Below are positions 46,058 to 56,618 of a DNA stretch of 64,000 nucleotides, one piece after another. A model generated the notes under the pieces. That model saw only the letters and a program-made list of their open reading frames with translations, was not told the origin of the DNA and made no database searches. Source of the DNA: Neonectria sp. B-13 (taxonomy: Eukaryota; Ascomycota; Sordariomycetes; Hypocreales; Nectriaceae); NCBI GenBank assembly GCA_002682825.1, contig NOKP01000022.1, forward strand, positions 861,023 to 925,022, written 5' to 3'. The number at the start of each line of letters is the position of its first letter. Within the stretch, counting starts at the first letter, position 1. The position numbers and the translations under genes are program-made.

Positions 46058-46556
46058 TTACTCTATAAACAGAGAAAGCGCTGCTGGGGCCGCCCAATCG
46101 GGCGGAAAGTGTCGCCGTTTTAGCAGGCACAAGCAGTGCGGGGAACACAACGACAGGAGGTCGAGGGGCAGGTACTATATACCTGTCCAGGCCGCCCCGC
46201 TCCCCACCGCTCACAGATCCTTTGCACGTGCCAGGGGCCGTCGTGGCGTGCCAGGGGGGATTTGAAAGGGACGCTCTCATCTGGGGTCCAGCTTCCGTCC
46301 CCCTCCACCAGCCAGCGCGTCCAATTTCAGCATTCTGGGTTCCCGTTGAGTTTTCCTGCTGCCCACAATGAATCCATCCTTTGTCGCCCAAAGCTGGCCA
46401 ACGCGAGCTGCCATGGCTCCCTCGCTCTATAAATGGCAGTGCCGGTCTCTGCCTCCTCCCTCGACCTCCCCCCCATCCGCGTCGCTCGGGGTTTTCGCTC
46501 TCGCCATCTCTCGCGGCTGTCGTTGATCGCCTGCCCGCTCCCACTGCCCCAGCCGA
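46058..46556 (+). promoter_or_regulatory. 5' terminus and promoter of the right captain element
   Basis: Homology to the left captain's flank starts at TTACTCTATAAACAGAG (46058) and continues to the gene. It includes the dyad CTCTATAAACAGAG (46061-46074), the palindrome CAGGTACTATATACCTG (46169-46185), a GCACGTGCC box (46224-46232) and TATAAATGGCAG (46428-46439) ~120 bp before the ATG. TTAC-type target starts have been described for several Starships (from memory). Confidence 0.68.
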
Positions 46557-49269
46557 ATGCCTACCGACTCAATGACCACTCTCTCGCCTGCGACCGGACT
46601 TGGTCTACTCGAAAATGACGCATCCTTTCTTCAACGCTTCGCCGTCCAAGAGGCACAGAAACGAGCCGCGAAGCAGAAGGTCACGCTCTCTGTTGAACAG
46701 CATGCTGCTCACCGGGCGCAGTTGAGCAACGTTCGCTTCATCAAGCCCAATTACTCCAAAGAAACCGAAATCAACGTCAGCGGCATCTTCAACAAATGGA
46801 GGCGGTACGTCAAGCTATCCTTTGGCACACCCAGCTCTTTACAACCCCCTCTGCAAGCTCCTCATATTCTGACTTAATCCATACAGGTACTGCACCGATA
46901 TGAAGGTCGGTGACTGGGAGGTCATGATCAAGACCCTCAAACGCGAAACGACACAGGATTTCTTCCTCTACATCTGCGAACAGTACAAGATCACATCATG
47001 GGGCAGTGGCCACGAGTACATCCGTCAATTCCAGCAGCTCTACACAACGGTGAACGGTCAGTACATGGACCGGAATGACACCAAGGAGGTGTACAAGGTG
47101 CGTGAGGAGTGTCATTCATTCTAGTGTGACGGTCCTGCCAGTCGGCTGTTCGATCCGAAGTATGAGCCCTGCTGACGCACAGCCAGTATTATCGTCGCGT
47201 TCTCATTCCCCGCTTCGGGCACCGGGCACCGAATATCGACGGCAAGCCGGTGCTCAACGTGGATAACTTGCGTGTCATCCTAACTTTCAACATTGCATAC
47301 GACACGAGCATCTTCCCCGGTGAACGGCACCGCGTCAACTTAGCCGGCTGCTACCAGCTCCTGTGTTATACAGGAGCACGGCCTGCTGAGCTTGTCGATG
47401 GCGAGCGGAAGAAACCCAAGGATGGTTCTATCGAAGAACTTTTTGGTCACAAGGTTGTGCAGTCGTCTTCCTCGGACGATGGCGAAGAGCAGGCTCCTCC
47501 GCCAGATGAAGACTCCAAATTGCTCCAGAGCCTTCTCTCCCAAGAGACCGTGGGACGCGGGCGTCCCAAGGCCCTCTGCTACGAAGACATTCAAATGATG
47601 ATTGTCCGGCACCCTGTCACCGGACGGTGCATGCCGGCCATGGCCATCAAGTTCATTCATCACAAGGGCGCCGACAACAAGCCCAAGCCGTATGTTCGCT
47701 CTCTGTTTCGTCCCAATCGGCGAGCATCTCGGCGTTACATGTATTGACAGTCTTTGCAGTACCATCTTCTACTTCACCCCCACCAGGAAGCTCCTCTTCT
47801 GTGCTGTCTCCTCAATCCTCGCCCTCGCCCTGCACGACAACGCATTCGATGCCCCGAGCTTGACAGACGCGTCTGTAATATTTAGATCGAAGCCGCCGCG
47901 TTTCAAGCATTGCATTCCGCTCCGATGGAAGGCATCCAAGTTGAAGACCCCGGTCTTCCGTCGGTACCGTGAGGGGACGCTTTCTGAAACCGAGGCCATG
48001 CTGTATTCTAAGCTCAGAGACGACATTGGCCAGCAGAGTCTCAATTCGGGACATGAGAAAAAATGGACACCTAGATTTGCCAGGAGAGGCGCTGGGAATG
48101 CTGCCAACGGTGCGTTTCTTGTGCAGCCCACACTAGGATGGCATGCGGGTGCCACTGTTCCATGTTTTTTGCTGTACTGACATGATTCGCTCTTTCCAGG
48201 AGATGCACCCGACTCTGTCCGCGACCAAATGATGCGCCAAGATCCCCGGTTCATGACCTTTCAAAGCGCTTACCTTAACGAGATCGCCAATTTCGACCTC
48301 CAGAACGCTTTCCTGGAGGAGGAAAAAGAGAGTCAGTTGTTTCGACTTTTCGCGCATGTGAGCCTGACGCGCGATCCTCGAGCCACCGCGGACATGGTAC
48401 CCGATGAAGTTTGGGCGAACCTAGCACCGGACCCGGAGATTGTCGAGCTTGAAGAGCAACGCGAGCAGCTCAAGCGGGGGAAATACCGAATCGAGGGTCA
48501 TGAAGACGAGGAAGAGATCCGGAAGCTCACCAACGAAATCCGCACGAAGCGAGCGCATCGCGATAAGCAGGTCGTCAAAGAATACCGCGAGGATTATTTC
48601 TACAACCGTCCTACCTGGGATATTGAGAGGCAGGCACGGGGAGACGAGGAGGAGGAGTACGCGGAGCCTGTCATCAATGTGAACATCCCAGAACGCGCCA
48701 GGTTGGCGGAGATTCTCTGCCACCAGCCTGACGACTTGACCGAAGACGAGATTTTCCAGCGAAGGATCGAAGCTATCAAGCTCATGGTAGCTCTCTGCGA
48801 CAAGAGAGAGACGGCCAAGCGCGACCGGATTCAACAGATGGCCAAGACCCGTCCGCCTATCAAAACTGAACCGATTGAGGCGGACACCGAGCTCATGCCC
48901 AGCCCCAATCGATTCCCTCTTCTAATGCAAGCCAGTCAATGTCCCGATTGTATGGGCGATGAGCGACTCTCCCTTGAGGAGCGCACTTTCGCATACTGCC
49001 GCCCCACTGTCATGAACGACCACTTCGATGACCATCATCTGGTCGGGCGCGAGCGGGCTGAGCAGTGTGGCGAAAAGATTCGGTGTGAGCATCCTAAATG
49101 TCGAGACCTCAAATTTCAACACATAGATCACTTCCGCGTCCATGTTCAGAGGGTTCACGGCGTCACCCTGCGGCCAGGAGAGCAAGTGGAGCGGAGGCGA
49201 TTACGGAAAGCGAGACGTCGACAAATGGTCCAAGGCAAGTGCCAATTGCAGGAGAGAACGCAGGAATAG
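46557..49269 (+). CDS. DUF3435 tyrosine recombinase (Starship captain family), right copy, 793 aa, five exons
   Basis: Exons are 46557-46804, 46887-47097, 47187-47689, 47760-48109 and 48200-49269, total 2382 nt with no internal stop. Donors are GTACGT, GTGCGT, GTATGT and GTGCGT. The catalytic-type landmarks are Arg218 in CYTGARPAELV, the HHKGADNKPKP loop, Arg429/430 in RFARRGAGNAANG and Tyr462 in FQSAYLNE, the Arg-Lys-Arg-Tyr layout of crypton/Starship recombinases. Cys/His zinc-finger-like motifs lie near the C-terminus (CPDC; CEHPKC..H..H at ~733-758). Captains lie at the 5' end of the element and point inward, so the element should extend to the right. It is clearly paralogous to the left copy but diverged, and intact. 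Confidence 0.93.
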
Positions 49270-50096
49270 AACGGCCAGCGAGTCTGCCAGGACGCCATAG
49301 AACAAGTGTGTTGCATGTAGTTCTTTTAGTTAGCGCTGTTCAATGCTTGGTCAATCATCGAACAACTAAGCGAGCGGTCCAGAATGGTAGGAAATCGACG
49401 GTTCCTTCCGTGCTATTTCGTGATCTTGTTGCTCTCCCTCTACTGACAGGCTACCACTACCACTGCCACTACCGAACGGTTCAGCAACGTCACCAGGGCC
49501 TCAGAGCTTAGCTCCATGCCAGCCGGCCTAACCTCGGCAGGTCACTTTCTCCAGGACTGAAACTGGGACCTGTCCCATTTTTGGGTCCTTTATCTACTTC
49601 AGAGTATTCTATTCATTCTTTGATCCATCGAGTGGAGGAATTCCAGAAGACCAGCCAACTAGATTCCATAGACAGGCTCACCATTGAGAATTCCCTTCTT
49701 CAACACCTTGTTGAAGAATATCAGAGACATTGGTGTGCGGCGATCGACTTTCTTGAGAAAGCACACGCCGCTCTCGTTGCCTTGCGGAAAACGCTTGAGA
49801 CAAGTGCTCAGTTCGGGATAGCGGCGGAACGAGATTGGCTGGCATATCTGGGGACCATGAAAGCAGGCACAGAGCATCCGCGATACAGTCCTGGAGGATG
49901 GGTGTAGGATGTTTTCCGGGGTTTCCTCATCGTTTTCTTTTACCCCCCCGGGCCATGTTACGAATGTCAATGTACGTTTTCAGAGCAATCACCAAGTTAG
50001 AATAGTGCCCACGGAGTCCGAAATGACGAGAATGATAATCCCTTTCAACTAGGATACATGAAAATAGGACTTGGTGAGCTTGAACCCTTCTCATGA
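49270..50096 (+). other. Spacer with a dispersed-repeat copy and an ATG-less 107-codon frame
   Basis: 49411-49586 is a copy of a repeat also found near 58.1 and 62.6 kb (TTTCGTGATCTTGTTNCTCTCC ... GAACGGTTCAG ... CTCGGCAGGT). Following it, 49581-49907 is open (VEEFQKTSQLDSIDRLTIEN, then LLQHLVEEYQRHW) and coiled-coil-like. It starts with TTG, so it may be the 3' end of a broken gene. No function suggested. Confidence 0.4.
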
Positions 50097-50851
50097 TCAA
50101 GCAACAGTGGTTGGATCGGATGACGCTTCTGTCACCCACATCTCCCGCTCCCACTTCTTGTGTTTCTTTTGCCCTCCTTCATTGCCTTCATTGCCTTCAT
50201 TGCTTTCAACTTCGTCCAATCTCTGTCGCTTACCGTTGCTCGATGCCTGCGAGGGAACAGGAGATTGGCAATTGGCAGCCTCCATCTCACAAACCTTGGC
50301 GTTTAGCTCGTCAATCTTCCTGTTTTGTTTGATAATGTGATCTGCAGCGTTTGACAGGGCTTGCTTATGATCCTCGTCGGTCCGTTGTCTATCCATGCGG
50401 AGCTTGTCGACCGTGGACCGAAGACCCGCAGCGTATGCCTCATACTCCTTGGTATGACGGCGATGCGCTATGAACTCCTGCTTGTAATACTCTCGTTCTT
50501 GGTAAAGATGCCCGTTCTCTTGACCCAGGGTTTTGTTCGCGTCAACGGCTTGCTCCAGTTTCCGCTTTTCCTGGCGATAAGCTTGCCTGAATGCAGTTGC
50601 TCTATCATTAGAGCAGTGATGTGCTGGAGAAGAATCCGACGACGACGAACAGCATGGTCGCAAGCGTCGCAGAGCGTCTCGAGCTCCTCACACATCGGTT
50701 CGCAGTATCCCCGCCAGTACTCGGAGCTGCCGCCAGAGACGATCCACAAGACGCACCGCGCATTCACCAGAAGAGCGTTGAACATCGGCATGCGACACTG
50801 AGGGTCCAGCACCATCACAGGCAACATCAGTCCCCGCCGAGGCCCGCACAA
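50097..50851 (-). CDS. Coiled-coil protein, probable two-part gene with unresolved junction
   Basis: The downstream frame (50097 to ~50640) encodes a long coiled coil (EKRKLEQAVDANKTLGQEN, then TVDKLRMDRQRTDEDHKQAL), then a Pro/Ser linker, an acidic NEGNEGNEGG stretch and a basic KKHKKWERE tail. The upstream frame (50468-50851) reads MPMFNALLVNARCVLWIVSG, then EYWRGYCEPMCEELETLCDA, Cys-rich and plausible. The two frames differ and overlap at a 45-bp motif that is itself duplicated 290 bp upstream. Either an intron with acceptor GGCAAG or CATTCAG, or a frameshift, joins them. I do not recognise the family. Confidence 0.45.
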
Positions 50852-50916
50852 TTCTCGCTCGATTTGAGGAATGAAGCTTGCCTGAATGCAATTGCTCTAT
50901 CACTAGAGCAGTGATG
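50578..50916. repeat. Direct duplication of a 45-bp segment
   Basis: AAGCTTGCCTGAATGCARTTG plus CTCTATCAYTAGAGCAGTGATGTG occurs at 50578-50624 and again at 50872-50918, with two mismatches. On the minus strand it ends in CATTCAGGCAAGCTT, which looks like a 3' splice site. The arrangement could reflect exon or intron duplication in the coiled-coil gene. Confidence 0.65.
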
Positions 50917-51533
50917 TGTCAATCCGATGGCCAGAAATTATTATCAAATGCCTTGACCGGGGAGGATCGAAAGGCAGTGCGATTCGTCTCCAGTACGTCG
51001 GTGCTCATTACTGCGTGGTCAGGTTGTAGACTTCTTAGGGAGCGACAAGATGAGGACAGCAATTGATTAGAGAAGATAATGAAAACAATGATGAGAATAA
51101 ATGAAACAAAAGCAACTCTCGTCGAGACAGGACTTGACTTCGCATTATGCACTCAAATAAGTTCGTATTAAATTGAAAGCTAAATGAAAATGAAGCCCAA
51201 AGACTAGACATCATGATGAATTCCATCAATACTTAGTATACCACCCATCTGGCTAAGGCAAAAAATGATCTCAATAAGGCCTAAATGAGAGAAGCGGACG
51301 CCACAATGCTACCCGAGTAAGCGCGGAGGCGGGCAGCAGCGGTTCTGAAATGACGAAGCACTGACGGGTTTGGATCAATGTGAACATTACATAGAAGTCT
51401 CGTCACAACTCGTCAGCCAACTCTTATTCAATAACATTTGCATTTCTGTTAATCGCGACCGCTCACACTCCAAACCACAGATACCTACTAGATATCTACA
51501 TCTCAGTAAGAAAAAGCCAGGAAAACGACGACG
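50917..51533. other. Intergenic, no supported gene
   Basis: Contains the head-to-head promoter region between the coiled-coil gene and the rhodanese-like gene. The sequence GGCTAAGGCAAAAAATGATC at 51251 recurs at 52453-52471 downstream of the rhodanese gene. This makes a ~40-bp direct repeat (with CTCAATAAGGCCTAA) bracketing that gene. Confidence 0.45.
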
Positions 51534-52278
51534 ATGGCTTCAGCTGCCCCGCCAGATACCCCGCCATGGTGGACAGCCTTCCCCGAGGCACAGGCATCAT
51601 GTCCCCAAGTCGAAGCCTCCGAAGTTGTGGCGCTTCTCGAAAAGAGCCCGCCGTCGGGCTCATTTGCATCCAGGGAGTTCCTGTTGGTGGATGTGCGCCG
51701 GACGGACTGGGAGGGCGGCACTGTGTCAACCTCCATCAACCTCCCCGCGCATACTCTCTACCGGACTCGACCCGTCATCTATCAGCTTTGCAAGCAGGGA
51801 GGCATCAAGAGGATCATCTTTTACTGTGGTAAGACGCTGTTTGATCTTGAAACAATTCAATACGAGACTGCTACTGATGCCTACCGGCACGAATAGGAAG
51901 CTGTGGAAGCAGAGGTCCTCGCTCTGCTGGATGGATGCAGGACTACCTTAACGAGATAGGCGAGACTGGCATCAAAGCTGAAATCCTCNGCAAGCAGGGA
52001 GGCATCAAGAGGATCATCTTTTACTGTGGTAAGACGCTGTTTGATCTTGAAACAATTCAATACGAGACTGCTACTGATGCCTACCGGCACGAATAGGAAG
52101 CTGTGGAAGCAGAGGTCCTCGCTCTGCTGGATGGATGCAGGACTACCTTAACGAGATAGGCGAGACTGGCATCAAAGCTGAAATCCTCACCGGCGGCATC
52201 AAGGGGTGGCAGAAGGCGTACGGGGGAAAGCTGATGGATTCGTACGATGAGAAAAGCTGGGCAGAACAGGGCAAATAG
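51534..52278 (+). CDS. Cdc25/rhodanese-type small phosphatase or arsenate-reductase-like protein, 158 aa
   Basis: Exon 1 is 51534-51828, the intron 51829-51896 (GTAAGA...AATAG), and exon 2 starts at 51897. After collapsing the false duplication (delete 51989-52188) exon 2 ends with TAG at 52278. Motifs are FLLVDVRRTDWEGGTV and STSINLPAHTLY, and splicing creates the active-site loop FYCGSCGSRGPRSAGW (Cys-x5-Arg), then ILTGGIKGWQKAY. Length and layout match the single-domain rhodanese/Cdc25 family that includes yeast Ych1/Acr2 and fission-yeast Ibp1. It may dephosphorylate proteins or reduce arsenate. Arsenic cargo is known on some Starships, but no pump gene is seen here. Confidence 0.8.
51790..52188. 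other. False assembly duplication: 199-bp overlap around a single N
   Basis: Bases 51790-51988 are repeated exactly at 51990-52188 with one N at 51989. The repeat cuts across an exon-intron-exon of the rhodanese gene, and removing one copy gives an intact gene. The same scaffolding error as at 16.5 kb. Confidence 0.93.
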
Positions 52279-53457
52279 GATTTGGTTGGCACTGGTCTTG
52301 AGAGGTATTCCCCGCTTGCCTCGTACGCGCATCGAGGCACAGCCAGGACCCTGTTGCATTTGCCACGTGTCCTTTGAAGCCATTTCAGAGAGATCCGTAG
52401 GCACCACCTGTGCATCTTCTGGGGGCGCTATTGAGCAGGGTAAGGGAAATGGGCTAAGGCAAAAAATGAAATCTCAATAAGGCCTAAGGTGAACAGTCGT
52501 CTAACCACGCTCTTTTTTCGGACTCGCAGTTTTTTGGGAAAGATTAGAGCCCAAAACTGTACCAGAAACAAATGTGGACAAAAACTGTTCCTTTCGAACG
52601 ACGCCTCGAATTCGCGCACGCAGACTTCAGCGCAAGCGGACACGCACACGACGCAATCATCTCAAGCAGATCAGCTGAGGCTGCCACCTGAGTGTGCGGA
52701 CCGTCTTGAGCGGCCAGTCGCATAGGCAGGGCCTCACAAGCAAAATGCTTCTCACTCCCATTCTCCTAAGCTGAATTCCGCGTTGGCAGAAAGTTTCGCT
52801 GTCTTGGCTACCTAAGTCGCCATCGCGGCCGTTTTTTCCCCTCCATCGCTCATGATTCTCCCTGTCCGCATTTTCACCTTCTTGATCACGACAACAATTA
52901 CTTGCTTTCCCACTGGCCACTGTAGGTGGCGCTTGTTTCTCTACCTGCTTTATCTACCCTCTGGCCGATACTGTTCACTCTTTCATCTCCCTCTGCTCGG
53001 TTTCATCTTGTTTTGCCTTTCATTAACCATGTTGCTCGATCTAGTAACGTAAAAGAGTCTGCTTGTAAATCTTCTCGTAGGTGGTCCATGGTGACGCCGT
53101 CTTGATCAAGGTAGTGGTCATTGCAGAGTTACCCTCTTGTTTCGCTTTGACGACCCTCAAGGGTTCAATTTGGCGACTGTGATTCTCTAATTGATCGTGA
53201 GGGCGTTTCTTTTGAAGGCGATTTGTCTGCTTGTGAATGCTTTCTTTGTCGGACATGCTGTGTGGGTTGAAAAAAAATGGGATTGAAGAAGGTCGTTTGC
53301 AGCTCATTTAACAGTGGTTCGACAGGTTTTTATAATTGGAGCATGCCATCAGAATTACTCATTGGCCCCAACACTTGTCTATTTATTCTCTGCATCACCC
53401 GTTGGATGTTTAGCTTTTTCTTTCCACATGATTTACTTCTAGAACATTCACTCCGCG
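52279..53457. other. Intergenic, no supported gene
   Basis: Overlapping short frames on both strands have no domain and no splice chain. Polypyrimidine-rich sequence at 52930-53030 probably belongs to the promoter or 5' leader of the DUF3723 gene. Confidence 0.45.
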
Positions 53458-55783
53458 ATGCCAGAAAGTAGTTTCACCCAAGTGAATCGGCGAATTGAAG
53501 AAGAGCGTCGGGCTAAGTTCTGCGATACTGCCAGTCTTAGTATATCTTCTCTGAAACCACTTTTGAGGACAACAAATCCCGTCCGTCGTCCAGTTGCTGA
53601 ACCACTCAAGAGGCTGTATCGGGAAGAGCATGGGTGCCGACAAGAAGATAGTCGGCATCATGCCAAAGCTACAATCAGCCAGCATGACTTTGAAATCGCA
53701 TTATCAAACGCAGGAATCTCGGCCTCGAGGCTCCAAACCGATGCTCTGCCCTACCGGGAGTACAGCTGGAATGCCTCCAGGGATCGGATCGTATCATGGC
53801 AGCTGATGAAGTGTTTGATGGGACGAACAAGCGCTGGATAGTCGATCTTTATTTGGATGGTGCGTCCGCAGGTGAAATACCAGAATGCACCAGCTGACAA
53901 TGCCCAGACCTGAGCGATGACCTAAAATCACTTTTTATCGAAGAGTACGAATATCAGAAGGAGCCTGATGACGGAGAGTTCTATTGTAAGACTCGGGGAT
54001 ACCAAGGACATAATGGCGACGAAAATCCCTTTTTTGAAAGAATATGGTTGGGTCGACTCTCCGCTCTATCAAAGAATCGTCGAGACCTCCTAGATCAGCT
54101 TTTTCGTCATAAAAAGTACACGGATGCTTTCGATGCACTTTTGGCTATTCCCGCCCTCTTTTGTGGTTTTCGGCTCACCGTGGTTCACCAGGTGATATCT
54201 ATGAGATGCGAAGAGGTACAGTGATAGCCAATTATGACGGCAATGCGCAGACTGACTGGAAGCAGCCTAATTTACATTATTTAAAACACATACTCAAGGT
54301 CTGGAGTGACATATGCAGTGGCGACTTCCAAACTATGCGGCTCATTGATCGACCAACAATAGAACGAGTACAGGGAACAGCACCAGGAGCATTCAGTACA
54401 GACCACGACGAGCTTCTCAGTGACCTCAAGAGTGGTCGTATCCTCGGGAACTTTTCTGAGCAACAACGAGGCGAAATGTGGGTTCGAATTTGTGAGGTCT
54501 CGCGACAATGTTTGATACCGTCCCTCTTCACTTTCTTTGAGGACCGAAAGTTCCTTAGCACTGCTGCGGATTGTATGAGACGGTTGACAGGTGTCGGTTC
54601 CAAAGTCACAGTCCCGAATCGTCTGGATGAGATGTTTCAAGACACGAATCAGCAGACTGATCAGTGCATAGTGCAGATATCGGATACAGCATACGTAACT
54701 ATTCCAGGAGATGCTGCTACTCGTTTTGACCTTGGATGCCGACAGTTTTGGCTTGCTGCATTTCGCGAGTTCAGAGAACTACCAGCGGATGTCAAGAAGA
54801 AAGACATACTTGCAAAGTCTCGTAGTAAAGCAGATGAGATCACACTCTTTGAGTTTGCTTCTCTCGCCAACAGACTGGGCTTCGAATCTAATGAGATAAG
54901 CAATATCACGAGAGCATCCCCAGATCTTGAAGTCGCCAAACGCATCCTCCTCTCTGCGCGAAAGCCAGGGAAATATCGCTATCCTAATTTTGAATACTGC
55001 ATCCAGCAAATAATGGAGATATTTGCAACAGCCCAGCCAGTGCCTGCTCGTGAGACGTCACATAGCTCTGAAATGAACGAATGTGTGGAGCCACCGATCA
55101 GGTGTGGAATCCCTCACGATAGCGACCACGACCGTGATCAAGCACAACTGTTCCTTCCTAACATATTGTTGGAGTTTAAGACTGGGCAAACACGTGTTAC
55201 CTCATTCTTCGTCAGAAGATCGGTTTATTTAGCGTATTTTGGTCTCCCTCTGTCTCTAGTAGATATTCTTACCGACCAACAACTAACACACCATTTTGAT
55301 TTGGATGTTTGTGGGGCTTACCCTGCAGACAGAACAGGTTCTGATTCTGAGACACAAGTAAATACAGCGGCGGTGCAGGAAGAGCAATTAAGACTAGATC
55401 AGCTCAAGGAGCTATCTAAAATTGAGCAAGCCAAGCTTGACCACCTGCGGGAGCTGATTCGAGAGCAACAGGAGCACTTTGACCAGCTCACAGTGAAGGT
55501 TGACAACACCGCCAATGGACAAGACCTTGGGCAGAATCAATTAGTGCTCAGAGAGGCTGAGGGAAATGATCAGCAATCGAGTGGCATGGGACTCGTACAA
55601 GTTCACACCGTGGACGTGGTACGAGAGACCTCAGGGGTCGGAGACTTAGAAATACGTTCTTCAGAAGTGAATGGTTCTAGGCCAGCAAAACGAGCACGAA
55701 GAATCACTCGATTCGATTTCAACAGAGTCCTAGAAGGGAACCCCTCGGATGAAGACAATAGTCCGGGGATGCGGACTGGTTGA
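53458..55783 (+). pseudogene. DUF3723 protein (Starship accessory family), one frameshift, otherwise complete
   Basis: Exons are 53458-53859, 53908-54215 and 54266-55783; introns of 48 and 50 nt have GTGCGT and GTACAG donors. At ~53757-53762 the frame jumps from DALPYRE to QLECLQGSDRI. Restoring one base would give a 742-codon frame. Conserved blocks seen: REEHGCRQEDSRHHAKATIS, QLECLQGSDRI, KNRRDLLDQLFRHKKYTDAF, PNLHYLKHILKVW, PGAFSTDHDEL, RFDLGCRQFWLAAFREF, FFVRRSVYLAYFG, plus a C-terminal coiled coil. DUF3723 is of unknown function and is recurrent cargo of Starship elements, which supports the captain assignment upstream. The one-base loss could be a sequencing error. Confidence 0.8.
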
Positions 55784-55896
55784 TTCGGGAACACAACGAT
55801 GGAAACACGAGGATAGAAGACGTCCATGTTGGGGCACGGACAACATGGTCGTGATCAAGTCTTGTCCCGTCGCCCTTGATTGGGACATAAGGCTCG

Positions 55897-56618
55897 ATGA
55901 AGTCATCCCGAGGGATCAGGAGCACTCGCAACTGCAGTTGTGAGCCAGTCGGTCTTGCTAAAGATGCCGTGCTGCATACGGTCATCAAAGAGCTACAGAG
56001 CAGTCTGGAAAAAGTGACGGTCTTGGGAGTCCTAGCGGACCAGATCAGTCTGCTTCTAGAGAGTGGATCTACATCTAGAGAAAGGTTCTGTGAAGAGTTA
56101 AAAGCAAAGGAACTATCGGCCCCAGATCCAAGTTTACCTACTGGGGACACTGACATTCTCAACGGTGACTACTGGAAGCAGCGCAAAGCGGAAAACCCCA
56201 TGGACATCCTATTGCCAAGTCAGACGGGCATGACGGGCTAGATATCACTAGAGTACTGGACCTCAACCGGGATTTGTGCAATAATGACGAGATCGCACGC
56301 TTCGTGGGTGAGCTTAAACAGCGCGGTATACAGGTCCAGGAGACCAACAGGCGCATTTTCCCACCCGAAGCTATAATGCATGATCGAGGAGCTATCGTCC
56401 CTGCGCTTATCGTCTCACCGCGAAGCGAATGGGGAGTTGCCCAGACTTTAAAGTTGCTCAAGGACTTTGAGCTTTATTCCTCGCCATTAACAACACCGAG
56501 AAGAACGAATTCCACACTAATAGACAAGTTGCCCGCGTCGCCGGATGGGGCCACTTTCGCCATGCTGGAGTATCTATTGAGGAATCACCAGCATAAATGC
56601 ATTTTATCAACTCGCTAA
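55897..56618 (+). pseudogene. Possible FAD-linked oxidase remnant
   Basis: Two adjacent frames (55897-56241 and 56274-56618) share a theme. The second contains RGAIVPALIVSPRSEWGVAQ and TLKLLKDFELYSSPLT, like the 'IVxPxxxxEVxxxLKxLxxxxxP' strand of berberine-bridge-type FAD oxidases. The expected next block (SGGH) is missing and the frame runs into unrelated sequence. The first frame has a helical segment (HTVIKELQSSLEKVTVL) with no match I know. Likely a truncated gene; the family call is weak. Confidence 0.3.

Noticed and set aside
46020..46544. 174-codon minus-strand frame upstream of the right captain
   Set aside because: It overlaps the captain promoter and element terminus; the corresponding frame in the left copy is not conserved.
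47769..48834. Antisense frames inside the right captain (161 and 137 codons)
   Set aside because: Mirror images of the captain's exons; the same occurs on the plus strand at 15975-17427 for the left copy.
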